64,000 bases of DNA from Exophiala sp. HKRS030. Its lineage: Eukaryota; Ascomycota; Eurotiomycetes; Chaetothyriales; Herpotrichiellaceae. How positions within the stretch are numbered: position 1 is the first letter of the stretch; the number at the start of each line of letters is the position of its first letter. The notes under the pieces were generated by a model. That model did not search any database. It saw only the letters and a program-made list of their open reading frames with translations, and was not told the DNA's origin. Below, piece by piece: positions 46,901 to 59,791 of this stretch. Both the position numbers and the translations under genes were made by a program. The stretch lies in the NCBI GenBank assembly GCA_023897205.1, contig JAHWDD010000025.1, positions 1-64,000 on the forward strand, written 5' to 3'.

Positions 46901-49900
46901 CCTAGAGCTAGGTAAGAATTCGTAGTTAGCAGCCGAAAAATTCACTCTTTAGGTCTATACTTTATTCTATCTATATTAAGACATTAAAAATTCCTATTTA
47001 TCTTGTAAAACCTCAACATTTTTAGTGAATAGTGAAGCGCTAGCTATTTAGTAGTTAAGATATATCTCTATCTATCACTAGTTTTCGCGATAGCTACCAG
47101 TTCTCTAGAACTTAAGATATATAAATCTTTCACTTTCACTATCTCTTACTCCTAGTTCGTTTAAAGAATTTAACTCATATAATTAATATGAAGAAAGAAG
47201 TTATTATAATTAATAATTCTCTTCACTAAGCTACTAAACTTATTAACTAACTTTGCTAAAGTCAGTTAACTTATATATTAATTAGGCTTATGGAATAAAA
47301 GTGACATTAATTCGAGAAGATAATAATAAATAAGTATATTAATTAAGTAGTCACTATAGTCTATTAACCTAAGTATACTTTAGTTTTATTAAATTATTTA
47401 AAATTCCTTATGGGAGTAGGTTTTCTCTTAGTTCCTAAGTGTTTTTAGCTTCTTAATAACCTAGCCATTTAATTTTATACAGCACTTCCTAGCGATCTAG
47501 GTCGTATTTAAAACGCTTAATATATTTAATGTTAGAGCTTTCTAACTAACCTTTAGGTCGTGATCTCTTTATTAGTGACCGCTAGTGCTCTTGTTAATTC
47601 AGGTTATATCTAACAATAAGTAGTTAACTAACGAGACTAATGTATATCTTATATTTAGACTACTAGTGTAAAACCTCTATAAGTTAGCTACGTATATTTA
47701 GTTATATAAATAATGTAAGGGTACTCCTATTATTATAGCTATAGTCTTTACCTTTCTAGACAGTCTATAATGTTCTAAAATCTGTAACCTTTATTATGTT
47801 TAAGGCTGCGGAGTTATTAATTAATTTATAAGCTAGTGATATACATAATAGAAATGCTATCTATAAGAGCTAAATAGTTAGGAAGAAGAGAGCTTAGAAG
47901 ATTATGCTACCCTTTATATATCTTATAATAGTAAAACTAGACTAAGATATTTTGAAGACATTACTTATATAGAAGAAAGCTAATATATATATCACACTAT
48001 TAATATATACGTAGAAGCTTCGAACGAAGAGACTTCGAACTTAGGACATGATATTTATTTCACCTAAAAATAAGCACTAGTAGTCATAAATACTCTTAAA
48101 CGTTTAAAGCCGTGAATACTATATGTAGTATTACTACTAAATTATCTCTATACCATAAGACGCTGCAGTATAGCAGAGCTAGAGAGGGGCGCGGCATAAG
48201 GTAAGGATAAGATAGAAATATATTTTCTGTTAAGCTTATCTTAACTATCATACTTTTCTTAAAGTTTAACACTTCTCCTAAATCTCTAAGAGATATATAT
48301 AATTCGATTCTTTAGTTACTAAATAGTCTTTATTAATTAGTTTAGTTATTCTTATCTTTATCCTTATCATTATAGTATATTTCTTTTCTTAGGTTAAGGT
48401 TACTATATCTTCACATAGAATAGTCCTTCTAAAAATAATTAATGGTTTACCACAGAATTATAATTCTTTTCCCGTAATGTTATCTTAGAGCATTAAGTAA
48501 GGCTTCTTCATAGATTGTACGAAGTAAGAAAAGTAAACTAAAGAAGCTATTAGTAATTAAGATAATACCTTAATAAAACTCCTGTATAAAGATACACTAT
48601 ATAAAGTCTCACTTAGTTCTATCGATTTATGTCTTAGCTAGTAAGTGTAGTTATAAGTAGAATAAAAGGGTATTCCTAATAATAATTATTAAAGTATATC
48701 ACTTAGTACCTTAGGATAATATTTAGTAGCTATATAATTATCTTCTATACCTTATTTAATAAGTTCTAGGACTGATTTTAATATAGTAGTCTATAGACCT
48801 AATAACACATTTATTTAACCTCTCATATAAACTTCTCTTTCTGGTTATTTAGTACCTATTAATTAAGCCTTATAGCATTAGTAATATCTATAGTAACTTG
48901 TTTATAATCTCACTAACTTCGAAACGCTTTCGCGTTATCATATAAGAATTAATTTATAAGGCTATATTTTTGCCTTCTCTAAGAGCTATAGTTCATTTCG
49001 CTTAGACACTCTCAGAATATTTTAATCTAAAATTACTAGTATAATACTTCGAAGTAGAAGCTCTTAAGTAAATTAAACTTTAGGCTATTTCCGATTATAA
49101 GTAGAGACTAATTATGTGAAACATAATAATTACTTAAGAAGAAGCGTAAAGATATTTCTTATTACCTCTAAAGAGATAGTATTTAACTATTTTATAAATA
49201 GCTAAGAATCTTTAAGTTAATAATAGTGTAATCTGGATCTTCTCCACACTTTCTTAGCTGCATTATCTTATGAAGGTTAAGCTATAGCTTAAAAGATTAG
49301 CATAATACCTAAACAGATTAATAAGATAGTCTAGTATTAATATTAAGAGAGAGCTCCCATTTATAAATTTAGCTAGTCTTAGCCTTTTCGCTAATAAAGA
49401 CACTAGTGTGAACGTGAAGTCTATTCTATAGCTACTCTCCTTAGAAATCTTTAGATCTTAAAGTCTATATAGGTACTCTCTTCTAAATATAGTTAAGGAT
49501 ATAACCTTATCTCTTTATTACCTTAATCTCTTTTATCCTTATATAGATAAAGCTAAGGTTATATTATTACTTAGCTACTACCAAAATTTACGCCAATTCG
49601 AATTGTAACCTATTTTAAGTATAACTCTAGGAGTGCCATAATATCATATTAAAGTAGTGACATAAAGAATTAGCGTAGGGCTTTATTAATATTAATAGAC
49701 CCTAAAGATATTAACTATTAATACCTAAACTATCTTTACACCGGTTTAGCCCCTTAATCTCATTAGATATTAATATCTTACTAAGCTCACATTACTAGCA
49801 ATAGAAGCCATGAAGTTAGAAAATAGTTATAAGTCTCTTACACGAATAGTCTTATTTCTAACGTCATTAAAATTCTTAATCTTAGTTATGGCCTAGCGTG

Positions 49901-52895
49901 AAAGAAGTGACACTCTTTACTTAGAACTATATTAATACATTGAAAACGAATAACTCTCGCTCACTCTCAGGACGTTAAATATTATTTAGAAGCGTAGTTA
50001 TACCTATAAGGCCCCTAAAATAAGAAAAGTTAAAAATTCTTATGCATTTTGTGGAATTATCTTTAGTTTAAGGCTCTCTTATTAATAGACTATTAACTAA
50101 AAATAATATTCTCACTACTCTGCGCAGGGCTTAAAGGGCATTATAATTAATGAGTAAATGCGAAGGAATAATTAGCCCATTTTTTTCAGAAGAGAGTGTT
50201 CACTTTCATTAATTCTCCTATTAATTCTCCTCAATTTCTAGCCTAAAAATTATCTATTCTTTAAGTTCTTAATAAATACTGTACTATCTTTTAGTGTGAA
50301 TAAAACTCATTATATATGTACATATAGAAATGTACAATATAACAGAACTATAAAAGGACTAAAAGTTATTATTTATTATTTAAGAATACTTATAGTAAGG
50401 GTAGAATAAAAATAAAAAGATAATTTAAGGGGGCTTCTTTTTTAGAATTATCATAAACTTATTCTAAGAATGGCTCACTAATAAATAGTTATCTTTACTC
50501 TCCCCTAAGAATAAGTAAGAAAGATAATCTAATTCTTTACTAAAGTTATCTTTAAAGAGCTCTCACTCCCTTCTTAATCCCTTTATTAAGGCTTAAATTA
50601 CATTACTTCTTAAAACGTACTTATACTTTACTATAATTATTAATAAACCTATAAAGTGATAATTTAGAATAATTTAACTTTGCCTAACTTTTTCTATCTA
50701 TATTCTTATCTATATTATTAGAGTATTAAGGTTACTAGGAGCCTAATTAACGGGGAATACTTTTTCTCACTAGATAATTCGTGACTAGACCATTATTTAA
50801 TGGATAATATATCGCTAACTTTTCTTATCAGGGAAAGAATCTTCTCCCTTATACGCTTATCCTACTTTAACTAAGAAATACTTAAGGATATTTAAGTCAC
50901 CCTTCTTTAGGTTAAAAGCTTACTATACTAATGTTTAGGAATATACTCTCCTAACTATAGCTTAGCTACGAGTGAATTAGTTAGTCCTAACACATTAATT
51001 ATAAGTAACAAAACTATTATAAATAAGTCTTATCTTTCCGCTAATTTTTATACTGCAGTGTTAAGCTTAGATAACCTACTTATTTTTCCTTCTAACTAGA
51101 AATTTAATACACTAGCAGTTAAATTAACCCCTTTATCTATAAATACTATTATCATAATAGGCTAATTCTTTAATTATGATTTCTACAGCGCGGATTAAAT
51201 AGTACTAATAAATATGCCCCTATAGTAAGAAGACATAGAAAGGGAATGCGATCAGAGATATAACTAGATTAAAATTGTTTATGAGAACACAAATAAGAAG
51301 GACTTCCCTTAGGAAGAGGAAGTTATAACATAAGGAACCTAAACTTTTATAACCTAGGAGGCAAGTTATGTTAATAATATAAGCGCTAATAAGTGCACCT
51401 AAGCGTCACTAAACAGAGTATAATCTTACTATAATAAAGAGAAGAGCTAATATTCTTAGTGATTAATTGACATGTGATTAAGAGTGAAAAATAACGGAAG
51501 TGTTAGGTGCGCCATAGTTCTAAGATAGGTGCGAGGCTATAGCCCCTAACGCTAAAAGCTTAGCTTAGCGATTAATTATAATCTATAGATTATCTATAAA
51601 AATTTCCATTAACGCGTATAGGCCCTAGTATACTGTATCTCTCTCCCTTTATTTATGATATACACTAAGTATGTTATGCCTAACCGTCAGTATTTTTACT
51701 ATATAGGTAGCTAAGATAACTAGGTATAAAAGGGATTAAAGGCCAAATTATGAAATGTAAAATCTAATACCTTAAAAAATCTGCTGTGCCTAGATAGGTT
51801 TTCTCTATTAAGTAGGCTAAGAAAATAATATAAGAATTATACCCCACGAAAAACCAATTTAAGTTTAGAATCGCACGTTAGCACTACTATAGGAAACTTT
51901 ATTGCGCTAAGTGCCTCTATACATACTCAGATCGCATTCTTTCTCATTATAGATATTAATCTTAATTTAGGTCTACCTTTAAGTATTATATTTCTAATAT
52001 TAGAACTCAGAGCATTAAGTGTTTAGAAAGTAGTCTTATTTAGACCTTAGATCCCTAAGGATTAACACTTTATCTCTACTAAGGACTTCACATATAATTA
52101 CCGCTAAATTTCCCCTAAAGTTGCCCTAGTTACTATTTTCATAGCACTATATTACCACATATTTAAAAATTATTATTATACTAAAAAAGTTTATACTATA
52201 ATATACTTAACTTTAAACGACTATTAGTTTTCCTTACCCCTTCTATACAGCTAGTCTTATCCATACCTTTCAATACACCAAATCTTTTTCGCTGTTAATG
52301 TCCTAGCGATACACTTACTGTCCTTAAAGGTTCTACTTATAACATGAGCTAGGCAGACACCCTAGCCTATTTAAACAATTGTTTTAACATAATAAGTTAT
52401 AGAAATTTAAGAGTGAGCTAATAACTAACTATTTTTAGCTTTAATATACTTAACAATCTTCCGATCTAAATATGTGGCTAACTTTGACTATCACTCTAAA
52501 TACCCTGTTCACCTAAACTTTTATTGCACATTATGGATTTCCATTCTATTAGGTAGTGAATAATTAATATGTATATATAGGGCTAGTTTCCGAGACTTAG
52601 TTACTTTCATTAATTCTTTAGTTAAGAAAAGAATTTATATCCCTATTAGTTATCACATAGGATATAACCTTAAATATAGTGATATAATAATGAGATAAAC
52701 TAATGAGATAATCTTAGGGAAATAGTATATATATAGTCATAATACTATATAATAACTTTGATCTTAAGATTTAAGGGATATAACTACATAAATTTAGAAC
52801 TTTACAGGACCATTATACCTTAATGTAGCTAAATAATTCCGCTAAGAGTTAGAGGCTAAAGTAAGTCTAATATAATAACTATTTAGTATTTCGTC

Positions 52896-53487
52896 CCAGA
52901 TTCTTAGCCTGTCGATTATCGCTTTCGGCGGTCTCGCTCGCCCGTTTACTCACCCCAATCACACTCTTCTCACAGTCGACGCGCTCCACGGCTCATCCGC
53001 CGCGCACCTTGACATCACCCGACTCACCCTCGACTCACCCTCGACTCAACCACGCAGCCACCGGGCGCCGGCCGTTCTGATAGGTCGACCTGGGTCGGCG
53101 GAGTGCGCCAGGCTGTACCCCCCTTGCTGGCAGCGTGGGCCAATCCGCGGCGGCCGTGTGTGATATGAGAGTCGACGTGGGACCGAAGGGCACAATGGCG
53201 CCGTCTACGGTACAACACAGCATGAAGCGACACACAGTAAAAGGGGGCAGCCATCATGCTCCTGAAAATCCTAGCACCGTTGGGCCCCTGTTGCGCCGAC
53301 GTGGCCGCGCAGTCGTGGTTTTATGGCGCCCTCCTTTCCCCCCTGCCTGCCCGAGAGAACTTGGTATGATATTAATACACCAGGCAGGCCCCCTCGTTCA
53401 CTGGAAGCCTGGACTTCTTGTTTCCCTGCCCTAGTGACCTCTGGTAATCTTATGTGTCCTTGAGACTGACGAAGATATTCGCGTCCT
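52896..53487. other. Sharp composition edge and captain upstream region
   Basis: AT-rich sequence gives way to GC-rich sequence within a few tens of bases near 52895-52930. TTACTCACCCCA at 52946-52957 fits the TTAC(N7)A target pattern reported for the HEPHAESTUS Starship; a chance match nearby is quite possible. A short direct repeat (GACTCACCCTC) lies at about 53018-53045. The remainder is presumably the promoter of the recombinase gene, whose start codon is about 540 bp inside the edge. Confidence 0.45.
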
Positions 53488-56400
53488 ATGGCTATCTCTC
53501 TGACGCCGCGAGACCTAGAGCGTAAGAAGCTCCGGGATTCCAACGGATTCGTTGACGCCGTACGGACGACTGATGATTCCCTCACTCTGAAACCCGTCAG
53601 GGACAGGACAGCGAACAACTACAAGACCGTCTTGCATGAATGGGACCTGTATGTGTCGTCTCAGCGCCTTCGGATTTGAGGCGATCTCCTCTGATGCTTC
53701 GACAGGTTCGCCCAAGAATATTCGGAACTCTTTCCAGGATGTAGGCCGAGCCCCACGCAGGCCAAGATAGCGAAAGACTTTCTCATCTTCTATAGAAGAG
53801 GAAGGCAAGGTAAAGGTCGAGTAGACAGGGAACGCAAGATCGTAGACTCAACCGCGAAGACGTTCTGGAAAAATTTCATGACCGCGTGGCAGCGGAAGAC
53901 GGGCGACCATTTCTCGAAGCCCCTGCGTTCCACAATTCTAAACGTACGTGGAGGTTCCCGGCTATTGAGCAAGTTGATTCTGACGAAGTTCGCAGCTCAT
54001 CGATGGAGGCGACGATAACGTTCTGGATCTGTCTAAAGAGAGGAGACCGACCAAAAACTACACTCTTCTCGACTTCGAGGCCGTTTCTCGTCAGCTGTGG
54101 CAGAACGACTGGCATGATTATCACCACGAGTTATACCGGTGGGGGTTGCACTGTCTTCAACTTCTCCACTGTGGGACATCTGCTCGCGCCGGCGAATTCG
54201 AAATGAATCTTCGGTTCCGTGTAGGAAAAAACATCTTTACGAGATGCCAAGACATACTGACCGCTTGTATAGGATATTGGAATTTATCAAGTCTGGATGA
54301 CCGATCAGCCACAGATCGTGTTTGACCTCCGGCGAGACAAGGCCAAGGGCCTTCAAGATCTACCTCGAGAGCAGTAAGTTCCTCCTGGGTCTAGGGGATT
54401 TTCCAGAATACTGACTGAGCCGAGGCCGGAACATATACCCTACGAATTGGTCGGTCAACCATTCTACTACAACCTCGTCCTGTTTATAATGGCGCGGGTT
54501 CTCTCAGCGGGAGCGTTGCGACATTACAAGACATGGGCCGACATTTGCTCTATGAGGAAACCCCGCGGGCGGGCCCATCTTTCTCTAGGCTACGAGGATC
54601 ACTGTCTGGACATGCCTATTTTCCCACGGTGTTACGCGGACGGTTCGGTCGATGAAAGGTTGACCTCGAAGTCTCTGGCCGATCACGCGCTGCCAGACGC
54701 GGGTTACCGGACAGGCTTTCGCGAAAGCCTCACGTTTCACGCTTCCCGTCGAGAGGCTCTGTTCAAAGTGGACAGTAAGTGCGGACATTGCAGTCGTTTG
54801 GCCGAATCGTGGGCGCTGACCGACCAGATTATGGATATTCCATCAATGAACGTATGCGATTCGGCGCACACCGCCATCAAGGCACCTACCCGGCAGCGTA
54901 CCAATCGACGATCAGCACGGTTGACGGCCAGGCCACTTTTTTCGAACTTGAGCGTCAAAACCAACGGCTCCATGAGCTCTTCCGCGGGTACTCTTTGCAT
55001 CGAAACTACAACCATTGGCCGACTTTGCCTGAATATCGAAGGCAGCAACTTGAAGAGTCTGGGCCGGCTGTGGCTGACGAGAAAGCAGTTCCGCCCGTGG
55101 ACGAACGCGGATGGGACATGAAAAAGCGACAGAGACTCTACGATCAGAAACGCCAGACACGCGAACGGGCTCTGAGGAGTCACCAGACCTGTCCACCTGC
55201 AGGGTTCATGATATCTGATGATTTTCCGTACGAGTCGGACTTTGTCTACACGAGGAAGTTGATGCCTGAGCGGGACCGGCTGGCCGAGAATTTATTCAAG
55301 GAAGGAAGTCTCCGTGACCCGGTCGGGATGATGATCATGGACGATCTGGTCCGACTGCTCCAGACGAAGAAGTCGCAAACGTACTGCCGGGGGCTCAACG
55401 GCTCTTTCGACGTATGCGATACTTGCCATCAACAACGCATTGGGTAGGTGGACGGGTTGCCATTGCCACGACAAATGAGCGCTACTAATCTTTGTATGAC
55501 AGGTCTAACCGATCTACATGGTGGTCACACGTGTATCGATGCCGAAAAGCGGCGGCCAAGAAAGTCGGGCAATTTCAAGAATTCTGTTTCCCATGCTCCA
55601 GGTGGTTCAGCAGTCTGGCCTCTTGGAAGCATCACGCGGCTGAACATCTCCAACCCAGTGAGGAAATGCGTCTCCTGCCGCTGAAATGTAACATCGCGCA
55701 ATTTCGCCATACCCTCCTGCGGCCGGGATTCTGCCCAGAATGCCTTGGGGGCAAGACTGCCGACCCCGAGGTCCGGTTCCGACAGTACACGAACGTGAGC
55801 GAGTGGAAAATGCACGTTCGTCATCACATGAGCCTCCGCGAGCGTGGGCGGTGGGCTTGTTCCCATCCACGCTGCGCAAATCTTGCGGCACAGACGACTT
55901 TGGAGGAGCTCTTTGAACACCTCGCAGACATCCACCAGATTCCTTTCACTGTCGCAGAAAGAGCGCAGGTGAAACGAGACGAATCGACTCACGAAGAAGG
56001 ACAGAAGAAGCGAATATATCGGTATGTTCCCAAAACGCAAAGTACAACCCGCCCGAAGGGAGATGATGGCTTTATACACCGAACCTCAGCCTCAATGAAG
56101 CAACAACTTGAGGCTCAGATCACTCGGAGATCGACCTTCGAATTGAAAATTCCACGCAATATAGCCCCGCCTTTAGAGGTGACACAAGGGAAGCGACTCG
56201 AAGCACGCGACTCCGACGAGGAAGATTCGGTGGGAGCAAGGATGGCAAACTATAGCGAGATGCCCGTCATAGATGATAGTCCTCCTCCACAGGCGACGCG
56301 ACACTCGGAGGTCATGTCTAAAGACACACATGCACCCCGCGATTGTCCAGAAGCGGGATTGAATTGCCGAGATGATGTTTCCTCGCGCGGCTCGTGCCAC

Positions 56401-57609
56401 ACCATGCCACCTCGAGCAGAAAGTGATAACACGGAGGGGCAAACACTTGACGCTGTCGTAGTCCCCCTCCAACCCGCTCCAGCAGGAGGAAAGAAAAGAC
56501 AGGTCTTGGACTCCTCCTCGGCTTTTGGCAGAAAGAAAGCGAAGTCTCTTGAGCTCTTAGAGACGTCATGCCGTAAGCGGCAGGTCAACATTACCGTCGA
56601 GATTCCGCCCCTGCCGGTCGATTGGTGGACCTCGAAAGAAAAGGGACATAATTCTCCCTCGGTGGCCAAAGGACATTCCTTGACCCGGCGTACACGGGGA
56701 GGAGTAGTGATGCCGTTGCCGAAGAAGCATCCGTCCAAGAAGCGGACCAAAACACAACCTACTCAGAGGCCAAGAGGGAGGCCAAGAGGAAGGCCGAGAG
56801 AAAAAATTCGCTGCGTTCGGGACCTTCCCCAGCCTTGTCAACCTCCTTCTGTCGACGATCATTGTCTGAGCCCGGTACGCTTCCGAAAACGAGCCCGAGA
56901 AGCTGCCAATGTAATTCTGAGCCATCAGCCTGATCAGGACGAATCCGCAAGTTCTACGATGACCCGAGAGTGGAATATCTCTGACCAAGATGGGATTTCG
57001 AGACCAACTTCGGAGCATGCCTCACTATCGATTCCCTCCGGGGGCATGTCATCTATCTACGTCGGCCTTCGAACGAAGATTCCCACCACGAATCCAACAG
57101 TTTCCCCTCGAGTGCTATCAATTCTCGGCTCACCCGATCCTCTGACCGAACGCTGCTGGGACCGCCCTGTCCGCCAATGGCCAGAAGATTCGCCCACTTC
57201 TCCTCTCGACGAAGGGGAGTTCCAGCACGATCCGCGGGTGATCCCACATGAGCAACTTCGGCAGATGAACGCTCATGATGATTGCTTGTTCTCTCAAATC
57301 TCTCCTGAATTTGCTCCAGCCATCTCTTGTACCAGTTTTCCCACGTTTCCCATTCCTAGTGCTGGTGCTGGTGAGACGACAGGCGTGGAAGCATTCCCGG
57401 AACTTCCCGCCCCATTAGCAGACACCTATGATTTCGATCGGTATCTTCGCTCTCCTTCTCCGCCATGTGTATCAATCTCGGAAGATGGGCACAATGCGTC
57501 TCACGGACGAACGCCGATTGATACTGCAAAAGACCTATGCAGTAATATTGTATCGCAGAAATACCATCAACCAAAAAACAGCGAAGGCTCAACTCTGAAG
57601 CATATGTGA
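53488..57609 (+). CDS. DUF3435 tyrosine recombinase (Starship captain-like) with zinc fingers and AT-hooks
   Basis: A site-specific DNA recombinase of the DUF3435/FluG-domain family, whose members mobilise Starship giant transposons. My seven exons (53488-53654, 53706-53943, 53996-54220, 54273-54373, 54425-54774, 54828-55443, 55503-57609) keep frame and give about 1267 residues; the first donor is uncertain by two bases. Catalytic residues are visible: box I Arg199 in CGTSARAGEF, box II His349/Arg352 in TFHASRREA, a His at 375/377 in FGAHRHQG, and a candidate nucleophile Tyr381 or Tyr385 before STVDGQATF, a typical family landmark. C-terminal to the recombinase are three Cys/His clusters of zinc-finger type (about 595-710; CFPC...HHAAEH, CPEC...HVRHH, CSHPRC...HLADIH) and a double AT-hook (RPRGRPRGRPRE, about 985-1000), then a long disordered tail. 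No stop or frameshift is needed, so the gene looks intact. Confidence 0.82.
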
Positions 57610-57989
57610 CGGAGAGAGAGAAATCCGGATTAAGAAGCGTATCGCTATTGCGTCTTACAAGAGTCTCGCGGGCGGCTGAGCTTACGATTTCTAAGATTCA
57701 ATCGGCGCTCTTCAGGGATATTTTCGTCCTGTGAGAGATGAGTCATTACACATTCGCATGGGGAAGAGCAGAATCGACGCGGCTATCGTGGAGGCGACAC
57801 AAATGGATAAGTCGAGTGGACCGGACGAGCTCTAGTTCCCGGCTCGCAGACGTGTTTCGATGCATGCTACATGAAGTGCATTAGTGACGAAAACCCTCCT
57901 TGCGAAGAGTTTTCTTTGGCTGCTGAGAAGAAAAGTGAAAGATAACCAGCTCGTCAGAGGGTTGTACTGTATCGCATAATCATACTTAC
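57610..57989 (+). pseudogene. Possible LINE reverse transcriptase fragment
   Basis: At about 57775-57840 the + strand reads AAIVEATQMDKSSGPDEL and then a stop. This resembles the start of non-LTR reverse transcriptases (a run like AxxxAPGPDEIP before the palm). Neither the palm nor the YxDD motif is present. The piece is short and broken, so the assignment is tentative. It lies exactly where the kinase-like gene on the other strand should continue. Confidence 0.35.
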
Positions 57990-58220
57990 AATTTTCAAAA
58001 CATATTCAGCTCCTTTAATGACTGTCAGGACTACCACGCCGTGTATCCCACTACCAATCAATTGAGGTTGTTGAATATTTTCTTCGTGATGGATAAAACG
58101 CCCTAGTTTTGGTTCATCATCTTTCACTGGCTGAGTGGAATCGCACATCGGCTCTTCTGAGAGGTATATGCCAATGACGTTTTGTCCCATCAACTCAGCA
58201 TTTCTGAGTTGCGCACCCAT
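57990..58220 (-). pseudogene. Truncated protein kinase-like gene, first exon only
   Basis: A 77-residue first exon ends in a perfect splice donor (ATT/GTAAGTATG) and reads into the nucleotide-binding lobe of a protein kinase: PQLIGSGIHGVVVLTVIKG is the glycine loop (GSGxxG) and AEYVLKI holds the conserved strand-3 Lys. Everything after that, including the catalytic loop and DFG segment, is absent. The sequence beyond the intron is the putative LINE fragment and then the recombinase 3' end. When intact, fungal kinase-like genes of this kind are common in accessory regions. Confidence 0.6.
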
Positions 58221-58662
58221 GATCTATCCAGGCATCCTTGTTGTGTGTAGCCCTCCAGCCCTGATTTTTCTTGTTCGCAAGTTGCATCAGCGTATAGTGA
58301 AGAGAGTGGGCGTTCTGCAAGATGAGGCTCTCGAAGGCGGTCGATTCAAAATCTTTTAAGTAAAAAGCGAGATGTTACACGTGTGGTCGAGGCAACAACG
58401 CAAGTCCTTCGAAGATGGTGATCAACGCGGACAGTTGCGCAGCGTAGATACAATGATGTGTAAGATAGGAAGGTTTCCCGATCACGTAGGCGCATTGCGG
58501 AGTTTACAAAGCATCAGTCACGTGTCAAATACTCAACAATGACTACACACATCATTATTACAGGATTGCGCCTCGATGACCATCAGCCACCCATCCGCCC
58601 CGCTACAAATGGCTTCGCCACATCTGGCCACATATCCTTTCCCCTCATAAAAGTTCGTCTAG
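58221..58662. other. Intergenic, no gene seen
   Basis: 442 bp between the divergent kinase remnant and the BTB gene. It presumably carried both promoters. No motif cluster stands out. Confidence 0.5.
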
Positions 58663-59791
58663 ATGATGTTCCAACGCCAACTCTACTCTGATATCGCTGA
58701 CCATCAACTTGAAAATGTGATATGCACGATGGACCCGGACCTCAAATTATTAGTTGGTGGAGATGGCCTCCAGGTTGAGATCATGGCCTTTCATCAAGTC
58801 ATGATAAATGCCAGCCCAGTATTTGCGGCAATGCTGAAACCAGATCAGTACAGGGAAGGCACACGCTTGGCTCAAGACAAGCAGCTTGAATTGCCTCTTC
58901 CTGATGACGATTCGGAGGCAATGACAGTTCTTTGTAATATTCTTCACTTGCAGTCACGGAAAGTTCCAACGAAAACCGTTACACCAGATCTTCTTGAGAA
59001 TATAGCCGCCATTGTTGACAAGTATGACTTCACGAGAGCTATTCAACCGTGGCCGGAGATTTGGTTTCGGGAAGAGCACATCCAGAGCGAATTAAATCGA
59101 GTGGATGATCTTCCCGTGGATATGCTGCCGAAATGGATACACATATGCTATCACTTAGGCTACTCATGTCACTTCGGGATACTCACGTCGGCGTTGATTA
59201 CCCGGATGAGCATCAATGATTTCAACCAGAGCTCAGTTATCGACAATTTCGGAATGCTTCCTTTTGTTATCCAAGGTGAGTGGCATGGCATCTCATCAAA
59301 TCTGGGAATGATTTGCTAAAGAGGAATTTTATTCAGAGGAAATTAACACCAGGCGACAACGATGTGCCGACAGATTTCGACGGCTCAGTCTAGACCTAAT
59401 TGACAGTCTAGAACAAGGGCAATCCTGCAAGACCATGGAATCGTCAGACTACAACGAGCGACAAGCCTTTGACTGCTCGTCCGTTCTCCTCCGAAATGCC
59501 ATCCTCGCTTTAAGAGAGGCGTTCGGACCTGGTTGGAGGCTCGAGGAGGCGTGGACAAGTAGTCTCACTGAACTGTATCAGAAGATGGAGATGATATCCA
59601 GTAAATTAACTGGCCCATTACGGATCTGTGACCACTTCGGCTACAGAAGGATGCAACCAGAACTTCACCACGGCTGTACCAAGCAGACCCACTTTCTGAG
59701 TGCACTGAAACCAATATATGAGCGTGCAGCGACAGGACTACGACTGGAGGAATTGGGCAACGCTTTCTATCGTGAGATAGTTGAAGTTTAA
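58663..59791 (+). CDS. BTB/POZ domain protein
   Basis: Two exons, 58663-59275 and 59337-59791, are joined in phase 1 across a 61-bp intron (GTGAGT...TTCAG); 355 residues. A BTB domain occupies about residues 20-115: DPDLKLLVGG, VEIMAFHQVMINASPVFAAML (the helix that carries the conserved His and Ser-P-V-F core), then LPDDDSEAMTVLCNILH. The C-terminal two thirds is helical with no known domain (EEINTRRQRCADRF, CDHFGYRRMQPELHHG with several His and Cys). Fungal BTB proteins of this shape are numerous, and most are of unknown role; some act as adaptors for cullin-3 ligases, which cannot be shown here. The reading frame is intact. Confidence 0.82.

Larger units (their letters stand above)
36481..52895. 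repeat. AT-rich island, probably RIP-mutated repeats
   Basis: For about 16.4 kb the sequence is strongly AT-rich, full of TA steps and TAG/TAA stops in all frames, and the only open frames over 60 codons are low-complexity. This is the look of RIP-destroyed transposons in Pezizomycotina, which become heterochromatin. No reverse transcriptase, transposase or LTR could be read through the damage. A less AT-rich patch lies at about 41.6-42.8 kb. It contains imperfect repeats near 37.99-38.11 kb (TTCGTTATTACTTAGAG type) and 45.37-45.42 kb, and the arrays listed separately. I did not compute GC or RIP indices. The right edge at about 52.9 kb is sharp; the left edge is gradual. Confidence 0.8.

Noticed and set aside
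53135..53434. Open frame upstream of the recombinase
   Set aside because: Overlapping frames on both strands, no domain; more likely promoter sequence of the captain-like gene.
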